NCBI GenBank assembly: GCA_002428455.1
Contig: DIWL01000088.1
Location: forward strand, 1-13,958
DNA from: Anaerolineaceae bacterium UBA6107
GTDB taxonomy: Bacteria > Chloroflexota > Anaerolineae > Anaerolineales > Anaerolineaceae
Length of the DNA stretch: 13,958 nt
Reading direction: 5' to 3'
A model generated the notes under the pieces. That model was not told the DNA's origin and did not search any database. It was given only the letters and a program-made list of their open reading frames with translations. Positions 7,241 to 13,732 of this stretch are shown one piece after another; within the stretch, counting starts at the first letter, position 1; each line of letters starts with the position of its first letter. The translations under genes and the position numbers were made by a program.

Positions 7241-7768
7241 TCAAAATCGAGAATCGAGACTCGAGAGACCGGAAATATCAGAACCTTGCTCTTCAGCGTC
7301 CAAATCCCCTATCTCGTAAATTGATCGATTTTCTTTAGCGAGAACCGTCTCTTTTTCACCGGCTTTCTCCCGCTTTAAAAATGCGATATACCCATTAATC
7401 AATTTCACCAGATTATTCGCTTTTGACATTATTGCCGCAAAGATTTCGTCATTCACGTAACCAAGATCGTGTGCCAGGGCTAAGTGACTAATGAGCTCTT
7501 CAAGCGATCCTCTCGCGTTGTAGCAAAACTGAACATTTGATAGGTAATAATATCGCCCATAACCTTCAGCAATATTCGCCGGAACACTAATGGCTGCTCT
7601 ACGTAATTGAGCAGTCAAATTGTATTTCTCTTCTGCAGGCATTAACGGAATCACGACCCGATAAATTTCTAGAGCAAATTCTCTCGCTCTTTTCCATGCA
7701 TCAAGCCGTTCCAAGCCCTCCTGCGTCATAACTTTGGTTTTCCAGTCATTATTCCATCTTTTAATCAC
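7241..7768 (-). CDS. Four-helix bundle protein, 23S rRNA intervening-sequence (IVP/S23) family
   Basis: The core motifs LRRAAISVPANIAEGYGR and RGSLEELISHL are the signature of the small four-helix bundle family first found in 23S rRNA intervening sequences and related to Avd accessory proteins of diversity-generating retroelements. The molecular role of most stand-alone members is unknown. Family members are usually near 120 residues. This one reaches 175 because of an acidic C-terminal tail (about 130-175). The last residues, LSSLDSRF, are encoded by a heptamer repeat block. The listed start is a GTG with no clear Shine-Dalgarno sequence. An ATG at 7729 (162 residues) is an equally good choice, since family homology begins only after it. 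Inverted heptamer blocks lie on both sides. No reverse transcriptase or 23S rRNA is present. Confidence 0.85.
   Translation of the reverse strand: MIKRWNNDWKTKVMTQEGLERLDAWKRAREFALEIYRVVIPLMPAEEKYNLTAQLRRAAISVPANIAEGYGRYYYLSNVQFCYNARGSLEELISHLALAHDLGYVNDEIFAAIMSKANNLVKLINGYIAFLKREKAGEKETVLAKENRSIYEIGDLDAEEQGSDISGLSSLDSRF
7244..7278. repeat. Degenerate heptamer repeat block, purine-rich orientation (3' end of the four-helix gene)
   Basis: Consecutive 7-base units AAATCGA (7244-7250), GAATCGA (7251-7257) and GACTCGA (7258-7264) then decay through GAGACCG and GAAATAT. The first unit is identical to the first units of the pheS-pheT element. The block overlaps the last codons of the four-helix gene and ends just before the aldo/keto reductase ribosome-binding site. 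Confidence 0.7.
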
Positions 7769-7794
7769 AACGCCAGTTGAAAAACAATTGCGTA

Positions 7795-7878
7795 ATCACA
7801 ATTCTCGAATCACGGTTTTCGGTTCGCGTTTTACAGTTCTCGGATACCGTTTCTCGATTCTCTATTCACTACTCTCCT
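7795..7878. repeat. Degenerate heptamer repeat block, pyrimidine-rich orientation (between kamA and the four-helix gene)
   Basis: About twelve consecutive 7-base units can be read in one phase. Examples are TTCTCGA (7802-7808), TTTTCGG (7816-7822), TTCTCGG (7837-7843), TTCTCGA (7851-7857), TTCTCTA (7858-7864) and TTCACTA (7865-7871). The orientation is opposite to the block at 7244-7278, so the two bracket the four-helix gene as inverted repeats. The block runs into the last codons and the stop of kamA (7862-7864). Confidence 0.7.
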
Positions 7879-9205
7879 GATTTTCACCAATACCAAGGGG
7901 TTTCCATTTGGAATCATCTGCCCGCAGCCGGTGCATACCGCCGCCGCGGTTGTGCAGCAGATCAAAATTCTCCGGTTTAATGTTCAATTCTTCTCCATCC
8001 AGCAGCCCGCTCACACCGGATTGCCCCGGCTCGCCGCGTTTGTGCTGACAGTACGAGCAGGTTTGCGGATCGTGCGCCTTGTAATCCTGCGGTTCCTCGT
8101 ACGTGGTGATGTAGCCTTCGTAATTACGCAGGATGATCTTGTGATCGGATGAACTGATATGGTAATTCGGCATCACCGGAATCTTCCCGCCACCTCCAGG
8201 TGCATCCACCACGTAGGTGGGAACGGCAAAACCGGAAGTATGTCCGCGTAGACCCTCGATGATCTCGATCCCTTTCCCCACCGGTGTGCGGAAGTGCCCC
8301 GCCCCTTCCACCAGGTCGCACTGGTAAAGGTAATAAGGTCGCACGCGGATGCGTACCAGCTTCTGCACCAGGTCACGCTGGATGTGCACGCAATCGTTCA
8401 CCCCGGCGAGCAGTACCGACTGGTTGCCAAGCGGGATGCCGGCGCGGGTAAGCTTGTCCGTTGCCTCAGCCAGTTCCTGCGAAATTTCGTTGGGGTGGTT
8501 GACATGGATGTTCATCCATAACGGGTGAAAACGCTGCAGCATGTCGGTCAGCTCGTCGGTGACGCGCATCGGCATGAACACCGGTACGCGCGATCCGATC
8601 CGGATGACCTCGATGTGCGGGATCTCGCGCAGGCGGATCAGCAATTCTTCCAGCAGCTTGGGCGCCAGGGTGAGCGGATCGCCGCCCGAGAGCAGCACAT
8701 CCCGCACCTGGGGGGTCTTTTTGAGGTACTCGATTTGTGCGTCCCACTCACTGCGTGAAAAGGTCTGGTTGGGATCGCCCACGATGCGCGCCCGGGTACA
8801 GTAACGACAGTAGGAGGCGCATTGCGTCGTGACCAGCATCAGCACTCGATCCGGGTAACGGTGCACCAGCCCCGGCACTGGCGAATGACGGTCCTCCGAA
8901 AGGGAATCCTCCATCATACCGGTAAACGCATTGATCTCTCCGGCGGTGGGGATGACCTGCTTGCGTATGGGATCATCCGGATCATCCGGATCGATCAACG
9001 AAACATAGTAAGGGGTGACATCCACACGGAACAGGTCCGGCGCGCTCAGCGCTTTGCGTTCGCTGTCGGTCAGCGGAAAAACCCGTTCAAAATCCTCCAC
9101 CGAATTCAGGCGGTTGCTTAACTGCCAGCGCCAATCGTTCCATTTTTCATCTGGTACACTGGCGAAGGCCGGTGCGCGCCTTGATGGAAAGGGGGTTAAT
9201 GACAT
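7862..9205 (-). CDS. kamA: L-lysine 2,3-aminomutase (radical SAM, PLP-dependent)
   Basis: The enzyme interconverts L-lysine and L-beta-lysine, used in lysine fermentation or for making the osmolyte N-epsilon-acetyl-beta-lysine. The 447-residue length fits full-size KamA and not the shorter EpmB. The radical SAM cysteines are C129, C133 and C136 in CASYCRYC. LLSGGDPLTL (171-180) follows. Lys341 in APGGGGK is the expected PLP lysine. Asp297 and Asp334 match, at a constant offset, the two aspartates that hold the substrate amino group in the clostridial enzyme, so lysine is preferred over glutamate as substrate. Cys272 and the C-terminal CSYC (383-386) fit the zinc site. The start has a strong AGGAGG immediately upstream. 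It is first in the leftward run. No beta-lysine acetyltransferase gene (ablB) is next to it. Confidence 0.95.
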   Translation of the reverse strand: MSLTPFPSRRAPAFASVPDEKWNDWRWQLSNRLNSVEDFERVFPLTDSERKALSAPDLFRVDVTPYYVSLIDPDDPDDPIRKQVIPTAGEINAFTGMMEDSLSEDRHSPVPGLVHRYPDRVLMLVTTQCASYCRYCTRARIVGDPNQTFSRSEWDAQIEYLKKTPQVRDVLLSGGDPLTLAPKLLEELLIRLREIPHIEVIRIGSRVPVFMPMRVTDELTDMLQRFHPLWMNIHVNHPNEISQELAEATDKLTRAGIPLGNQSVLLAGVNDCVHIQRDLVQKLVRIRVRPYYLYQCDLVEGAGHFRTPVGKGIEIIEGLRGHTSGFAVPTYVVDAPGGGGKIPVMPNYHISSSDHKIILRNYEGYITTYEEPQDYKAHDPQTCSYCQHKRGEPGQSGVSGLLDGEELNIKPENFDLLHNRGGGMHRLRADDSKWKPLGIGENQESSE

Positions 9206-9241
9206 GGGTCCTCCTGGTAGATTTGTTTCATGCTGTAATTC

Positions 9242-9270
9242 ATTTTAAGGGTTAATCAAAGGCGGGTCAA
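9242..9270 (-). promoter_or_regulatory. Sigma70-type promoter of kamA and the following leftward genes
   Basis: On the minus strand, TTGACC (9270-9265) and TAAAAT (9247-9242) are separated by exactly 17 bases. The predicted start of transcription is near 9235, leaving an untranslated leader of about 30 bases with AGGAGG before the kamA ATG. No other clear promoter was seen between kamA and the CDGSH gene. Confidence 0.75.
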
Positions 9271-9286
9271 CCATAAGGAACATAGA

Positions 9287-9310
9287 TAAAGGCGGCCACA
9301 GCCGCCTTTA
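9287..9310 (-). terminator. Intrinsic terminator of the kinase-regulator-transporter operon
   Basis: A 10-bp perfect stem pairs TAAAGGCGGC (9287-9296) with GCCGCCTTTA (9301-9310) around a 4-base loop. It lies 27 bases past the stop of the leftward transporter gene. The T residues are part of the stem and continue only as TCTATG on the minus strand, so it is somewhat weak but well placed. Confidence 0.75.
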
Positions 9311-9337
9311 TATGATGAAGCTAAGAATGGAGAGTGA

Positions 9338-11275
9338 TCAATCGATGTGATAAGGTACCTCAGTGATAATGATATTTCTGCGATTCAGCAGTGCTTTGCG
9401 AAGCGTGTCCGCCGTGCGCATATGTAAAAAGTTTGTCCACCAATGCTTTGGAAGGAATTGAGGTACAACCAAAGTGATAATTTCGTTTGGCGCAAGGATC
9501 GTGGAAATTTTATCCACATACTCTAATAGTGGCTCAAGGAACAACCGGTAAGGGGAATCCAATACGACCAAACGGTAACCATCACCCCAGATCTCCCATT
9601 TGGCTTTTACCTTAGCAGTTTCAATCAGGTCGATAGAAACGTGGACGATTGTAATGTCATCTGAAATGGAACGCGCAAAGTGCAAACCGGCAAGGGTACC
9701 GTTATGCACACCACTGATCGGCATGATCACGCGATTTCGACTGAAGTTGCGCCTGGTAGACAAATTATCCAGAGAAAGACTCGTTGCCACGTGATTGTAA
9801 TGCCGGCGGATCTGCAGAAGAACGATTACCAGTAACGGGATTAAGATAATAATGATCCATGCGCCATCACGGAACTTGGTGATCGCAAAGATAAACATCA
9901 CTACCAGGGTGCAGATTGCCCCAAAACCATTAATGAACATCTTATGCACCCATCCCCGGTCAAGCCGCAGTGTGGAGCCGCGCTCCACAATCTCCTCACC
10001 CTGTTTTAGATGCCCTGATTTCCACCAACGCCTGGCCATACCAGTTTGAGATATTGTAAATGAAAGAAAGACACCAATGGCATAAAGCGGGATCAGGCTG
10101 GTGACGCTTGCCTTGAAACCAATCACCAGCAAAGAGGCAATAACAGCCAACAGAACTATCCCGCCGGAATAAACGAGCCGGCTGCCGCGGAAGGTAAGCT
10201 GCCGGGGGAGGAAACCATCCGCTGCCTGTAATGCGCTTAACCGCGGAAAATCGGCAAAAGCGGTATTGGCAGCCAGAATGAGGATTAATGCGGTGCTCGC
10301 GATTACCATCAGGTATGGGATCCCCTGGCCGCCAAGCACTGTCCTGGTAAGTTGGGAGATCACCGTTTCAATTTCTGATGGGATCACACCTGTGCGACTT
10401 GCCAGGAAGGAGATTCCCAGGAAAAGCGAGGCAAGGATGAACGCCATGAAAATGAGGGTTTGTCCAGCGTTCTTGCTTCGGGGTTCTTTGAACGCGGTGA
10501 TACCATTTGAGATCGCCTCAATACCGGTCAGAGCTGCTGTGCCACTTGAAAACGCGTGCAAAAGGAGGAACGGTGAGATGGCGGCGATAATCACCTCTGC
10601 GGACATTTCCGGCGGATTGACAACCATACCGAGAGAACCGTTAAAGTAGCGCACCAAACCTATGATTACCGTTATGAACATGGAGATCACAAAGAAATAG
10701 GTGGGGATGGCAAAAAGCACCCCTGATTCTTTAACTCCGCGCAGGTTGACTAGCATAACAAAAAGGATCAATCCCACAGCGATCACCACGCGGTTATCCA
10801 TTAAGACCGGAAAGGCGGAAACAATTTGCGCTACCCCTGACGAGATGGATACCGCAACGGTTAATATGTAATCCATTAATAGTGCGGCTCCCGCCACCAA
10901 AGCGGGAATTTCTCCGAGGTTGTCACGGGCAACGATGTAAGCGCCGCCCCCGCCCGGGTAAGCGTGGATGGTTTGTTCATAAGAGAATGTCACGATGCCC
11001 ATTAAAATCACAATGGCGAGTGAAATTGGAAAAACGTAATGAAAAGCTGCGCTGCCCGCGGCGGCCAGGATGATCATGATCTCCTGGGTGGCATAGGCTG
11101 TAGAAGAAAGTGCATCAGAGGCAAAAACCGCCAACCCTATCAGCTTGCCAATCGTCTGATGCGGTGCGTCCGCGGTGGCTAACGGTCGGCCAATCAGCCA
11201 GGTCTGTAAGGTAGCCCTTGGTGTATGAGTGGTTGGTTCTTCAAAGATATTCGGCGATGTTTCGGGATCGACCAT
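9338..11275 (-). CDS. kimA: KimA/YdaO-type potassium transporter (APC superfamily)
   Basis: This 645-residue membrane protein has about twelve transmembrane helices (40-490) and a C-terminal cytosolic domain (about 500-645). FASDALSSTAYATQEIM and YPGGGGAYIVARDNLG are typical of the KimA (YdaO) branch, whose Bacillus subtilis member is a high-affinity K+/H+ symporter. Asp54/Tyr61, Asp135/Thr139 and Thr250/Glu253 keep the spacing of residues reported, from memory, to bind K+ in B. subtilis KimA. Substrate is therefore inferred as K+, though the broader family also holds amino acid permeases. The start ATG follows AGGAG with suitable spacing. The gene lies 94 bases after a KdpE-like regulator. 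No c-di-AMP (ydaO) riboswitch can be present in that gap, because it is too short and AT-rich. Symbol given by family resemblance only. Confidence 0.85.
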   Translation of the reverse strand: MVDPETSPNIFEEPTTHTPRATLQTWLIGRPLATADAPHQTIGKLIGLAVFASDALSSTAYATQEIMIILAAAGSAAFHYVFPISLAIVILMGIVTFSYEQTIHAYPGGGGAYIVARDNLGEIPALVAGAALLMDYILTVAVSISSGVAQIVSAFPVLMDNRVVIAVGLILFVMLVNLRGVKESGVLFAIPTYFFVISMFITVIIGLVRYFNGSLGMVVNPPEMSAEVIIAAISPFLLLHAFSSGTAALTGIEAISNGITAFKEPRSKNAGQTLIFMAFILASLFLGISFLASRTGVIPSEIETVISQLTRTVLGGQGIPYLMVIASTALILILAANTAFADFPRLSALQAADGFLPRQLTFRGSRLVYSGGIVLLAVIASLLVIGFKASVTSLIPLYAIGVFLSFTISQTGMARRWWKSGHLKQGEEIVERGSTLRLDRGWVHKMFINGFGAICTLVVMFIFAITKFRDGAWIIIILIPLLVIVLLQIRRHYNHVATSLSLDNLSTRRNFSRNRVIMPISGVHNGTLAGLHFARSISDDITIVHVSIDLIETAKVKAKWEIWGDGYRLVVLDSPYRLFLEPLLEYVDKISTILAPNEIITLVVPQFLPKHWWTNFLHMRTADTLRKALLNRRNIIITEVPYHID

Positions 11276-11339
11276 TTATTCTTCTCCTAATGTGGAGAGT
11301 TTACTAAATGGTCATAAAAGACAAACAAAGTAAATAGCA

Positions 11340-11360
11340 GAAATATAAAGAAATAATAAA
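11340..11360 (-). promoter_or_regulatory. Candidate KdpE-type operator: tandem AT-rich direct repeat before the transporter gene
   Basis: Two near-identical units lie head to tail, GAAATATAAA (11340-11349) and GAAATAATAAA (11350-11360). On the minus strand they read TTTATTATTTC then TTTATATTTC. OmpR/KdpE-family regulators usually bind tandem sites one helical turn apart, and this pair is 65-85 bases upstream of the transporter start, right after the kdpE stop. AT-rich DNA produces such repeats by chance, so this is only a candidate. No convincing promoter was found beside it. Confidence 0.35.
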
Positions 11361-11369
11361 GAAAAATTT

Positions 11370-12065
11370 TTAGTCCGCAGTACGGAAGCGGTACCCGACA
11401 CCTGGATCGGTGATCAGAACGCGTGGATTATCCGGGTCTTGTTCGATCTTCCGGCGCAACTGACCGATGAACACGCGCAGGTACTCCACATGGTCGGATT
11501 CCTCAAAGCCCCATACGTGGGTCAGGATTGTCTGATGCGTCAGTACCCGGTCAGGGTGGGCTGCCAGGTACGCCAACAGTTTGAACTCGGTGGCGGTCAG
11601 TTTGACCTCTTCGCCATTCAGAAGGACCAGGTGCCTGGCAAGATCAACCACAAGTGTGCCGACCTTAATCACCGTTTCCTTGTTCCCGATCGATTGTGCG
11701 GAATGCCGCAATGCCACGCGGATCCGTGCAAGCAACTCTTCAATATTGAATGGTTTGGTCAGATAGTCATCCGCCCCCTTATCCAACGCCGCCACCTTGT
11801 CGCGCTCCCCATCCCGGACGGAAAGGACAATGATCGGTGTGGTCGACCATTCACGGATCTGCTCGCAGACCCGGATTCCCTCAATATCCGGCAGGGACAG
11901 ATCCAGAATGATCACGTCCGGGGATTGGGTTGCCGCCAGGGCCAGTCCCTCTTCCCCGGTCATGGCAGACAGCACTCTGAAGCGGGCTGCCCCCAGGATG
12001 GTTTTTAAGGCGCGCAGGATCTGCGGCTCGTCATCGATCAACAGGATCAAAGGGTCTTTATCCAT
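11370..12065 (-). CDS. kdpE: KdpE-like response regulator (OmpR/PhoB family)
   Basis: The 231-residue protein has a receiver domain (about 5-115) with acidic Asp11 and Asp12, phospho-acceptor Asp55 (VIILD), Ser82 and Lys104. A C-terminal winged-helix DNA-binding domain follows (about 133-231), with TATEFKLLAYL and GYRF. The receiver stretch IIVLSVRDGERDKVAALDKG closely follows KdpE, the regulator of the high-affinity K+ uptake genes. Its ATG overlaps the end of the kinase gene by 8 bases (12058-12065), which suggests translational coupling. The transporter gene follows in the same direction. The likely target is the transporter and/or its own operon, but this is inferred from context. No kdpFABC is in the window. 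Confidence 0.92.
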   Translation of the reverse strand: MDKDPLILLIDDEPQILRALKTILGAARFRVLSAMTGEEGLALAATQSPDVIILDLSLPDIEGIRVCEQIREWSTTPIIVLSVRDGERDKVAALDKGADDYLTKPFNIEELLARIRVALRHSAQSIGNKETVIKVGTLVVDLARHLVLLNGEEVKLTATEFKLLAYLAAHPDRVLTHQTILTHVWGFEESDHVEYLRVFIGQLRRKIEQDPDNPRVLITDPGVGYRFRTAD

Positions 12066-13527
12066 CGGCTAATTCCTCGGGAATCTTGGGCAGCTCACCC
12101 TCCAAAGTGAGGGGAAGAGAGATGATGAAAGCAAAACCATCCGGTACATTCTCCGCGCGGATATTGCCGTCATGCGCTTCGATGATCCCTTTACAGATCG
12201 ACAATCCCAACCCGGTACCGGTTACCTTGTCCGCCTCAGTGATACGGATGAATTTGTCAAATATGTGCTCCAGGTGCTCCTCCGGCACATGCGGACTCTG
12301 GTTGACCAGTTTGACCACCGCTTTTTCGCTGGCCACTTCAGCCGAGATGCTAATCGGTGTACCGGGTTGAGCATACTTGATGCTGTTGCTGAACAGGTTG
12401 ACAAAAACCTGTCCGAGAAGTACGTAGTCGGTGGGAACGAGCGGAAAATCGCTTGGAATGGTGTAAAGCACAGCGTGCCCTCCAAGTTGATCGCACATTT
12501 TCCGCTCGACCCCCTTGATGATCTCGAGGATCGAGTTCCAGCGTTTCATTGGCTGCAGCGCTCCCGCTTCGATGCGCGACATGTCCAACAGGTTGCCAAC
12601 CAGCAGGTTAAGCGCATCCGCTTCCTCGTCGATCGTGGCAACGAGTTCCTGCCGGTCTGGGGAATCCCAATCGACAGCACCGCTGCGCAGGCTGGATGAT
12701 GAAGCTTTGATCACTGCCAGTGGGGTGCGTAATTCATGCGAGACGGAATTCAACAACGATGTCTTAACACGGTCACTTTCCTCGAGGATACGCGCCTGCT
12801 GTTCGCTTTTAAACAGGTGTGCGCGTTCGATCGCCAGGGCAGCCTGGTTGCTGAACGCCGCCAGCAAACGCGATTCCTCCAGCGAAAGGTCATTCTGATC
12901 AAACCACAACCGAATTTCGCCCTCGGTATGCCTGGCGGTGAACATGGATAAAGACAGGTCGCACGGTTCCTTCAAATTACTCTTAACAGGCTGGTGGTAT
13001 TGCTCAGGTTCACCGCTCACGGATATCTCGACCTGCTGGAAGTGGAAAGTGTCCAACAGCTTTTGCGCCACCGACTGAGCGATGGATGGAACGTCCTTCA
13101 ACCCAGCCAGTGTTGAATTCAATTCATAAAGCCGCAGTGCCTCCCATTCGCGTTTTTTTGCCAGGCGTTCTGCTTGCCGCGCTTGCCCGACCAGCTGGCT
13201 CACCACGATTGAAACGATGAGGAAGACTGTCAACGTGATCAGATCCTGTGAGCGATGTACACTGAGCGTGAGGGTAGGCTGAATGAAGAAATAATTAAAA
13301 GCCAGGAAGGAAAGAAAGCCGGCAACAATCCCTGAAGTGAGCCCCCACACAACAGTACAGCCAAGAACCGGCAGCAGGTAAAGCAGCGCAATCAACTGGA
13401 TCTGCAGACCGGATTCCACCTTTTTTAATACAAAAGTGACCAGGCTGATGATCAGTGTACTGGCGATCAACCCCGTAATCCATTGGGGGATCCGTCGAAG
13501 AAATGAGAACAGGTGACATTTTTTCAT
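12058..13527 (-). CDS. Short KdpD-like sensor histidine kinase (DUF4118-GAF-HisKA-HATPase)
   Basis: This is a 489-residue membrane kinase. Four membrane segments fill about 14-113 and include NYFFIQPTLTLSV, the KdpD/DUF4118 signature. A GAF-like region (about 135-237) and a HisKA domain follow, with phospho-accepting His264 in SVSHELRTPLAVIK. The ATPase domain has Asn377 and Asn381 in the N-box and GTGLGLSICKG (437-447). Escherichia coli KdpD has about 890 residues. The N-terminal KdpD domain with its nucleotide-binding motif and the Usp domain are absent here, so the input signal probably differs. The chosen ATG has only a weak GGAAA upstream. The reading frame upstream does not contain the missing domains, so this looks like a natural short form and not a truncation. 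It overlaps the regulator gene by 8 bases. Confidence 0.92.
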   Translation of the reverse strand: MKKCHLFSFLRRIPQWITGLIASTLIISLVTFVLKKVESGLQIQLIALLYLLPVLGCTVVWGLTSGIVAGFLSFLAFNYFFIQPTLTLSVHRSQDLITLTVFLIVSIVVSQLVGQARQAERLAKKREWEALRLYELNSTLAGLKDVPSIAQSVAQKLLDTFHFQQVEISVSGEPEQYHQPVKSNLKEPCDLSLSMFTARHTEGEIRLWFDQNDLSLEESRLLAAFSNQAALAIERAHLFKSEQQARILEESDRVKTSLLNSVSHELRTPLAVIKASSSSLRSGAVDWDSPDRQELVATIDEEADALNLLVGNLLDMSRIEAGALQPMKRWNSILEIIKGVERKMCDQLGGHAVLYTIPSDFPLVPTDYVLLGQVFVNLFSNSIKYAQPGTPISISAEVASEKAVVKLVNQSPHVPEEHLEHIFDKFIRITEADKVTGTGLGLSICKGIIEAHDGNIRAENVPDGFAFIISLPLTLEGELPKIPEELADG

Positions 13528-13543
13528 TTGATTTTTCCATTAC

Positions 13544-13549
13544 ATTATA
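13544..13549 (-). promoter_or_regulatory. Possible -10 element for the kinase-regulator-transporter operon
   Basis: A perfect TATAAT reads on the minus strand at 13549-13544, 17 bases before the kinase start codon. No good -35 hexamer lies 16-18 bases upstream of it. If it is used, an activator or extended contacts may be needed, and the untranslated leader would be only about 10 bases. Confidence 0.35.
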
Positions 13550-13652
13550 TTGCAGCATGACCCGCTTGAGTGCGTTGGGGTTTTTCAAAACGCATCGTTA
13601 CCCGGGGCAATTGTCGGCTTGTTAAAGTTTTATTAGAACCCTCCGTGCTTCC

Positions 13653-13681
13653 TTGACTTGAATTTTCCGGCATGTTATGAT
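13653..13681 (+). promoter_or_regulatory. Sigma70-type promoter of hrcA
   Basis: TTGACT (13653-13658) and TATGAT (13676-13681) are separated by 17 bases. The predicted transcription start is near 13688, a few bases before the CIRCE operator, which is the usual layout of HrcA-repressed heat-shock promoters. Confidence 0.85.
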
Positions 13682-13694
13682 TATTGCTGAATGA

Positions 13695-13721
13695 TTAGCA
13701 CTCGAACGCCTTGAGTGCTAA
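13695..13721 (+). promoter_or_regulatory. CIRCE operator (HrcA binding site)
   Basis: The sequence is TTAGCACTC-N9-GAGTGCTAA, a perfect match to the CIRCE consensus in both arms and in the 9-base spacer. It lies between the promoter and the hrcA start, so HrcA would repress its own transcription and release it on heat shock. Confidence 0.97.
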
Positions 13722-13732
13722 ATTTGAAGAAA

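Noticed and set aside
7241..7768. Diversity-generating retroelement accessory (Avd) gene
   Set aside because: The protein family is related, but no reverse transcriptase, template repeat or variable repeat is visible nearby, so a retroelement is not supported.
7795..7878. CRISPR array
   Set aside because: The repeated unit is only 7 bases, degenerate and without spacers. No cas genes are present.
8967..8995. Short tandem repeat GATCATCCG in kamA
   Set aside because: It encodes the acidic DPDDPDDP loop in frame inside a conserved enzyme. It is too short to call a repeat element.
11276..11369. c-di-AMP (ydaO) riboswitch before the KimA-type gene
   Set aside because: The gap is only 94 bases, very AT-rich, and shows none of the paired GC-rich helices of that riboswitch.
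13295..13588. 97-residue frame overlapping the kinase start in another frame
   Set aside because: The kinase frame encodes the DUF4118 membrane segments over the same bases. The alternative product has no family features.
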